Assembly (NCBI GenBank): GCA_024233435.1
Contig: JACKPQ010000001.1
Coordinates: 434,001-498,000 of the forward strand
Length of the DNA: 64,000 nucleotides
DNA from: Chlamydiales bacterium
GTDB lineage: Bacteria > Chlamydiota > Chlamydiia > Chlamydiales > JACKPQ01
Direction of reading: 5' to 3'
Within the stretch, counting starts at the first letter, position 1; each line of letters starts with the position of its first letter. Shown piece by piece: positions 58,430 to 64,000 of this stretch. A program made the translations under genes and the position numbers. A model generated the notes under the pieces. It was given only the letters and a program-made list of their open reading frames with translations. It was not told where the DNA came from and ran no database searches.

Positions 58430-58765
58430 ATGAAAAAGCTATTTTTATTGTTGTCTGTTGTTTTGTCGCAAATGTTGATCGCTAGCACGGTTGCTACGCA
58501 AGAAGAGCTGGGAGAGAATTACGACTTTATTGACTGTCAAAGTGGGGATTGCTTTGAGCTGAGCTGTCAGCTAGAAAGCAAGCTTTTTGATATGAAAATC
58601 GGCAAGCTAAAGTGCGCGATTAAACAGGATGTTTGCATTGCATTTGGAGATGTAGAGCAAGGAGATGTCTTGTTTAGTTATGACAAAAGGGAGTGGTTTA
58701 CTCTTTCTGAGGTCATGCTGCACAATTCAAACGCCCTTACAATTTCAAAGTATAGAGGAATTTAG
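58430..58765 (+). CDS. Small exported protein, paralogue of the previous gene
   Basis: 111 residues. Signal peptide (MKKLFLLLSVVLSQMLIAST), then a compact Cys-rich beta domain: DCQSGDCFELSCQLES, KLKCAIKQDVCIAF. It starts one base after the preceding stop, so both are made from one transcript. Its end overlaps the stop of the giant converging gene by 4 bp. Not recognised; candidates for roles are periplasmic binding or a secreted small effector. Confidence 0.77.
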   Translation: MKKLFLLLSVVLSQMLIASTVATQEELGENYDFIDCQSGDCFELSCQLESKLFDMKIGKLKCAIKQDVCIAFGDVEQGDVLFSYDKREWFTLSEVMLHNSNALTISKYRGI

Positions 58766-61700
58766 ACTTTAGCAGAACGAGCAAGTTGTTTGCGGCGCTC
58801 TTTTTGTTGTATTTCTATAAAGATTTCATCGATATCAGTGCCAAAATAATTTGGGTCGTCACGTGTTTCTCGGAGCATTTGGAACAGTTCGATGGACTTG
58901 TATGACCCGTGCTTTTCAATCCACTTCGATATGGACTCATTGAGTTCTATATTTTGCCACTCAGTTTGGCCTGCAAAGAATTGAGCGATTGCTTCTAACT
59001 CAATAAATTTGGAATTTTGGTGAATAGAGGCGGTTGTTAGCTCAGATATCCCGTGCTCTGAAATCACGCGTGTGTGAAGGTGATAGGTGAAAATTTTTGT
59101 ATTGGCTGGTAAAGCATGCGGATTCCTCAGTTTATTTTTCCAGTAGATGTGGTCATGCATATCGCCTAAGATAAGAGTGGGTTGGTTATTCTGCATGATA
59201 ACTAAAGCGTGGAGAACGGGCTTTTTTCTATCAGCAAAGATGTCTATGGATCTTGGACCTCTTCTCATGAAGGAAGGAATGATATCAAAGAGAGAAACGC
59301 TTGAAACAGTTTCTGACAGCGACTCAAAATATGACCGGCTCGAAGTTTCTCTCTCAATGAGTTTTGATGGATTAATAACAGGAAGGAAGTTGTTCGAGCA
59401 GAGCAGAGTGTTTTCCGGCAACATGCCAGCAAATTTAGCGAAGTCGGGGTGCATTTTAAAGGCTTCTTGAAGGGGAAAGATAGGACAGCCACAAGGGGGT
59501 TTAAGGACTGCTTCTTTTTCAATAGAGGAAATCCAAGAGCTAAGGGGTGTTCCTAAATCAAAATCAGGATTCCAATCTATGCGATCAAATGGAGTGAAAT
59601 CACTTGAAAAAGTTCGATTAGGTGTGTCAATGGATCGCTGACTTTCTTGCTCGGTCTCGTTTTCCGTTTCGTTTTCTTGATCCACTTCAACTTCACATTC
59701 TTGTTCTGGTATTAAAATGAAGCTATCCCTTTTGTTGTTGCACGTCACGGACTCAGGGTAAAGAGCTCCCTCCCCAATAGGTTCAATAGCTTCTTGTACA
59801 CATTTTCTGATGTTACTATCTGAGATTGTCTCAAGTAACTTATCTTTTAAATTCTTGATTTGCACATAGGGATCAACTTGCATTTCAGTGCCACCATATA
59901 GTTTAGAGGGGTTCACTGTGAATTGTGGCATAAGGATATCCAGATGCTTCTCAAATGCATAGGCCATCATTTTTGGGGATTCCCTATGGGATAAGATTCG
60001 GTCAAGAATGGCTCTTCTGCGCATAGAATAGATTTTTTTTCCATCAGCTATGTAGTTACTGGGTAAAGCTTCATTCGTTTCGTTTTCAGCGGCAATATGA
60101 GTAAGATCATGCGAAACTTTAATCGGCATGTCCTTTGGATATGCAAAGATAACCCGTTTATCATCGCGGTCGGCTCCACGCAGCATGCGTCCTACAGCTT
60201 GTACCACTCCACCTTCAAGCGTAGTGGCTTGCTTATGATCAATTGTGACAAGTCCCGTGCTATTGGCAGGTTGTGGGATATCTGCTCCAAAGCATTGACG
60301 CTCGCCAAGATAGGAGAACCTTTCATTTGGTAACAAGGTGCTTTCTGAGAGGGGGTAGGGCTGCACCTCTTGGCGCTTGAGCATCCAAGCATTACCCTCT
60401 TCATCATAATAGGCAACCCCTTTAAATTTTTCAGGCAAATGCTTCAAACAATAGCGTGCAACGACTTTTGCATTAAGGCCTCGCAGCAGAGCTCCTTTGT
60501 CGTAGATCGCTGTGCAGCCCTCGACAGAATTAACAATTTTTAATAAGTCATCGAGCATGGGCTTGCCATAATTAAGAGAATCTAAGGGGTATAAGCCTTG
60601 AGCCTTTGGACAAGATTTTTGAATTTTTTGCAGCAGCTCACCAAGAGTTCCAGGCAGATCGTAGATCTTTGTTTGGGGGTAGTAAAGGCCTTTTTTAGGG
60701 TGAGCAGTACCTGTTAAGCCGCGCGTTTTATCAAACATTGAGATACAGTCCATAGAATTGCTTACTGCAAGCCGGTCAAAGAACTTGATTTGGTTGCTGT
60801 TTATTTGGGTGTATAAAGCTATGGCTTCTGGATCATTTCTGAAAGCAATGGTCAATTGTCGGTGATCTTTTGCTGACAAATTATAGAAACAGTAGTTGGG
60901 GTAGTATGCCTTGCACCATCGGCCATTTTCAGTAGTGTTCCAAATCTGGGGATTGACTCTAGCAGCTTTTTCTAAGGTCTTTAACAAGCGTACAGCTTGT
61001 TGCTGGGTGAGGCCACTTTGCAAGCGCATCCAAGTTGTTTTGATGAGGGCTTCGTGGGGATTTTTGATCGTTGAATTTTTTGCAGGGGTTTCATTTCCTT
61101 CGTACTGAACGGCTACTTCAGATTTTGATGCAACACCATAGTGAACTTGTAAAATACGGTCCCTGATAATAGGCATTAACTTTGTGCAGATACCTTTGAT
61201 TAAATTAATCTTCTCTTTCAAGGGGTTTTCGTCTAACCAATCGGGGTAAATGGTTGCTCTTCCACAAACGTAATCATGGGCTTCACCCCATAGTTTGGCA
61301 TCCAGTGATAACGGAACAAGCAGCTCTGTTGCTAAATGATTGACATCAAAACTTCCGTTAGCGCGATGTAGAATAAGAGCTGCTTGGACGATCATGTTAA
61401 CGTCTTCTGGATAATCAGCTAGAGATTTTGAATGGCCAAGGGGATAGCAAAGCTCAACGGTTTCTTTTGAAATTTCGTGAATTTCATCGATCATTGCAAA
61501 TCCAAGGGAACGCATCATCTGTAAGCAACGTGCAAAATAGACGAGCTTTTCGCCTTCTTCAGCGCTTTTGGCGTTCTCATCAGCTCCTTCGGCATATTTT
61601 TTTAATGCTAATAAAAACGAGAGTTCGAAATTTTGAGCATCGCGATCTGTCATGTTAACCGAGCCACCAGAGTGCTGAACTCTTTTTAAGATCATGTAGA

Positions 61701-64000
61701 AGGCCCAAAGTAAACGCTTTGTATAGGGTGTATGGCGTGTAAATGTAAAGGTGCTTGCAGGTTCTTTATGAATGGACCTTGTTTGTTGTGAAATGGTGCG
61801 AATATTAGAATTAGCAATGTTTCGAGGGAAAAGATTGATCGAAATATGGTGCCCCTTACCACTGATCACAGAGTTGCTTGTTGGGACTCCAAAAAAGGTT
61901 TTTCCTGAGCCTACGACCGATTCCATGACCAAGTGTTTATCCTGACTTTCCAAGACACGGATGAGCAAGGCCGTTGGTTTTTCCCAAACAAGTGTGCTAA
62001 TGCTGACTTCAAAGGCAATCAACGATCGCAGAATTTCCAACGGGACACTATCAAAGGTGTAGGCGCGCTGTTTTCTAAGCTCTTTTGTTAATACAAGGGG
62101 CTGATTGATACAACTTAAAAGTCGATTAAGGTGCTGTAGGTGTGTTTGTGCAATCCAGTGATAGAAAAACGCTTTCTCTAAGGCAGTACCCTTTAGGTCA
62201 CCGGAAATAAATTGGTGTGCGAGCTCTTCAAAGGTGAGAGATACATTTGTTTTAAGTTGCGCAAGCTCTAGCACTCGATCAGATTCTGACGCTAGTCGAT
62301 AATTTACAGCTGTTAGAAGCTCTTTCTTACTTGATTTCAGTAGAGTTTCATAAGAAGACTTCATGCCTAATAGTTGCGCTTTGAGCTGATCAATATCTCC
62401 GCTATACGGACGCGCAGATTTAGAAGGAGTGAATGCTTTAAGCTCTTTATTCAACCTCATTATTGTTTGCTTGACTGCATCGCTTCCCTCTACGGGATAT
62501 TCTTCATAATTAAAAGCGTTGTCATCAGGAATTATATCAACGCTAGGGAGCGCGCTGAAAAATTGATGGTCAAAGCTTGCAAATAGAGACGCAGTAGCTG
62601 CATCAAGGTGCGTAAAATCGGGCTGCTCTGTTTTCTCTTCACTTTTGAAAGCTTTCTTGATCAAGTGTCTACCGATCTGATAACCAAATTTAGCGACTCT
62701 TACAACAGTTTGTAACTTTCTAGACTGGAGAGGATCAGATTCTCTTACATACGAATTAGCAACATGGCCAGCTACATTAAGGAGAAGGTTGGGTAGTCTA
62801 CTTTTTAGAGAAGACCAAGTCTTATCAAGAAAAAGTGTGCTGCGCGCGGTTGTATAAATTGTGCTTATTTGATCCTTCAAGGACAGCCCTTCGTCTTTGC
62901 TGTTAAAATGAAGAAAATAACAGTCAAACAGATCAGAGGTGCTGGGAGGGTAGTCAATATTATCTAATAATTTCATTTCATTAGGAAGGCTTTCCATGAG
63001 TCTAATACGGTTAGCCTCAAAAGCATTTCGTTGCTCTGGGCTAAGCTGTGGATTAATGTCGTTTATATACAAGGCATAGTAGAAGGCAAAGTTTTTATGA
63101 AACAATTTCGGATGAATACAAAGCCCGGGGTCACAGACTAGGTTAATAAACGAGTTCCAATCAGTACTCTTCTTGTGATTCTTCTTCCAGTGATCCAGAA
63201 GAGAATTGTAGCCCTTTCTTAAGTTCGTTTTTGCCACAGAATTAAACACTGAACGAGCGATAGGCATCAAAATAGGATCATGTTTATTAGCTGAGCAAAG
63301 ACAAAGCTCTTTACAGTATGATTCTAAAAGTTTTTGTGGATCAGGAAAAAGCCTTTGGTACCCATCAATTTGATTAAGGATAGCTAAAAGAGTTGTAGTC
63401 TCTGGTGAGTAATCAGCGTCCAGGAAGGGGAGGATAGAAAGCAGTTGCTTGCGCTTAGCATCAAAGGTTTTAAGCTGCTCAGTGTCAGCTGTAAAAGGGG
63501 GTTTCCCCATCAATAAGGAGTAATAAGCTATAAAATAGCGTTTGATTGCAAGAGGTGTTACCTCAGAGATTGTAAGTGGAAGCTCTGAGGTTTCATCTGT
63601 CAATAGCTTTAAAATGCCACCATCCATAAACGCTTCGATATTTGACTCTTCTAAAGACTTAACCAGAGTGATTGCCATTGTGGGCGCATCACATTTGTTG
63701 AAAGTAAACGGATGATTGATAAAAGCAATCACTTTTTCTAGGCCTAGTGAAAGATATTGTAGATTGTTGTTTTTCTTACCCGCAACCTGCTCCTGACTTG
63801 AAGAAGTGAGGTAGTCTTCTATAAAACCGATTTCCTCTCCGTGTTTTTTCCTTAAATCCCTGTAGCGCTTCGCAACACTTGGCATCAAAATCTTTGCCTG
63901 AACAAAAACGTCTAAACCGATCCTATTGATTAGATTTTGGAAGAGCTCAGGTAACTGCTTGATAATTGGCTCTATGAAGTTAGAGGTCGTTGTAACTAGT
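58762..64000 (-). CDS. Giant helicase-like P-loop protein, N-terminus beyond the right edge (partial)
   Basis: 1745 codons are visible and the frame stays open through base 64000, without a stop upstream of the first candidate ATG at 63885; protein-like sequence (NFIEPIIKQLPELFQNLINRIG) continues to the edge, so the gene is longer. Central SF2-type motor: Walker A MESVVGSGKTFFG (GSGKT at 61898-61912), Walker B IDEIHE (61471-61491), motif III-like GLTGTAHP and motif VI-like QAVGRMLRG near 60180. Motifs resemble the giant DUF3638-type ATPases shared by chlamydiae and eukaryotes, recalled from memory. An acidic Glu/Asn tract (VDQENETENETEQESQ) follows near 59650. No signal peptide visible. Function unknown; a host-directed effector is a guess. 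Confidence 0.8.
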   Translation of the reverse strand, partial: LVTTTSNFIEPIIKQLPELFQNLINRIGLDVFVQAKILMPSVAKRYRDLRKKHGEEIGFIEDYLTSSSQEQVAGKKNNNLQYLSLGLEKVIAFINHPFTFNKCDAPTMAITLVKSLEESNIEAFMDGGILKLLTDETSELPLTISEVTPLAIKRYFIAYYSLLMGKPPFTADTEQLKTFDAKRKQLLSILPFLDADYSPETTTLLAILNQIDGYQRLFPDPQKLLESYCKELCLCSANKHDPILMPIARSVFNSVAKTNLRKGYNSLLDHWKKNHKKSTDWNSFINLVCDPGLCIHPKLFHKNFAFYYALYINDINPQLSPEQRNAFEANRIRLMESLPNEMKLLDNIDYPPSTSDLFDCYFLHFNSKDEGLSLKDQISTIYTTARSTLFLDKTWSSLKSRLPNLLLNVAGHVANSYVRESDPLQSRKLQTVVRVAKFGYQIGRHLIKKAFKSEEKTEQPDFTHLDAATASLFASFDHQFFSALPSVDIIPDDNAFNYEEYPVEGSDAVKQTIMRLNKELKAFTPSKSARPYSGDIDQLKAQLLGMKSSYETLLKSSKKELLTAVNYRLASESDRVLELAQLKTNVSLTFEELAHQFISGDLKGTALEKAFFYHWIAQTHLQHLNRLLSCINQPLVLTKELRKQRAYTFDSVPLEILRSLIAFEVSISTLVWEKPTALLIRVLESQDKHLVMESVVGSGKTFFGVPTSNSVISGKGHHISINLFPRNIANSNIRTISQQTRSIHKEPASTFTFTRHTPYTKRLLWAFYMILKRVQHSGGSVNMTDRDAQNFELSFLLALKKYAEGADENAKSAEEGEKLVYFARCLQMMRSLGFAMIDEIHEISKETVELCYPLGHSKSLADYPEDVNMIVQAALILHRANGSFDVNHLATELLVPLSLDAKLWGEAHDYVCGRATIYPDWLDENPLKEKINLIKGICTKLMPIIRDRILQVHYGVASKSEVAVQYEGNETPAKNSTIKNPHEALIKTTWMRLQSGLTQQQAVRLLKTLEKAARVNPQIWNTTENGRWCKAYYPNYCFYNLSAKDHRQLTIAFRNDPEAIALYTQINSNQIKFFDRLAVSNSMDCISMFDKTRGLTGTAHPKKGLYYPQTKIYDLPGTLGELLQKIQKSCPKAQGLYPLDSLNYGKPMLDDLLKIVNSVEGCTAIYDKGALLRGLNAKVVARYCLKHLPEKFKGVAYYDEEGNAWMLKRQEVQPYPLSESTLLPNERFSYLGERQCFGADIPQPANSTGLVTIDHKQATTLEGGVVQAVGRMLRGADRDDKRVIFAYPKDMPIKVSHDLTHIAAENETNEALPSNYIADGKKIYSMRRRAILDRILSHRESPKMMAYAFEKHLDILMPQFTVNPSKLYGGTEMQVDPYVQIKNLKDKLLETISDSNIRKCVQEAIEPIGEGALYPESVTCNNKRDSFILIPEQECEVEVDQENETENETEQESQRSIDTPNRTFSSDFTPFDRIDWNPDFDLGTPLSSWISSIEKEAVLKPPCGCPIFPLQEAFKMHPDFAKFAGMLPENTLLCSNNFLPVINPSKLIERETSSRSYFESLSETVSSVSLFDIIPSFMRRGPRSIDIFADRKKPVLHALVIMQNNQPTLILGDMHDHIYWKNKLRNPHALPANTKIFTYHLHTRVISEHGISELTTASIHQNSKFIELEAIAQFFAGQTEWQNIELNESISKWIEKHGSYKSIELFQMLRETRDDPNYFGTDIDEIFIEIQQKERRKQLARSAKV

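Noticed and set aside
1..64000. tRNA, rRNA or insertion sequences
   Set aside because: I scanned for T-loop-like GGTTCRA words with matching arms and for transposase motifs and found none; this was done by eye, so short tRNAs could still be missed.

Overview
The window looks like the chromosome of a chlamydia-like bacterium (phylum Chlamydiota, probably an amoeba- or arthropod-associated family outside Chlamydiaceae). Pointers are the pyrG-yqgF-zwf-pgl neighbourhood known from Chlamydia, a histone H1-like Lys/Ala protein of the HctB type, a fused aroDE, a long insert-type IspG, a PPi-type phosphofructokinase, a Pmp-like autotransporter, and several proteins with a paired hydrophobic hairpin like inclusion-membrane (Inc) proteins. 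Base composition is moderate, low to mid forties percent G+C by eye. I found no rRNA, tRNA, insertion sequence or CRISPR array.

Layout. 1-9.4 kb: start of tsaD (cut by the left edge), a small gene behind a consensus promoter, the oxidative pentose phosphate set zwf-opcA-pgl, an inserted AAA ATPase/nuclease-like gene behind a striking repeat array, then pyrG-ruvX and pfp. 9.4-19 kb: metallo-hydrolase plus methyltransferase, pterin dehydratase plus ispG, a secreted 44-residue-repeat protein, an M20 amidohydrolase, and a tightly overlapping glutaredoxin-glutaredoxin-permease-rarA run. 19-30 kb: hctB with its terminator, PAP2 phosphatase, secreted and membrane unknowns, an exported superoxide dismutase, tsaC, and three candidate effectors (a 1066-residue protein with a SopB/IpgD-like CX5R motif and two paralogous Inc-like proteins). 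30-46 kb: rluA, speD with a signal peptide, dsbA-dsbB, transporters, mnmA, a second ATPase/nuclease-like gene behind repeats, treY, a GMC oxidoreductase and a GH63-type glucosidase. 45-51 kb: an ankyrin protein with three almost identical 102-bp repeats, a glycine-rich autotransporter, and a membrane-anchored PTPMT1-like phosphatase. 51-58 kb: an envelope operon and the shikimate cluster (aroB-aroA-aroK-aroC opposite aroDE). 58-64 kb: two small secreted paralogues and a giant helicase-like protein that runs off the right edge.

How it fits together. The housekeeping genes form compact overlapping operons (NADPH supply, CTP synthesis, isoprenoid and chorismate synthesis, periplasmic disulfide chemistry). 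Scattered among them are single genes with their own strong promoters, palindromes or repeats, and these are the host-interaction or selfish candidates. Two separate CX5R lipid-phosphatase-like proteins suggest, as inference, an interest in phosphoinositide or phosphatidylglycerophosphate metabolism. Two unrelated ATPase-nuclease genes, each preceded by its own tandem repeat array, are the best candidates for an undescribed self-regulated module.
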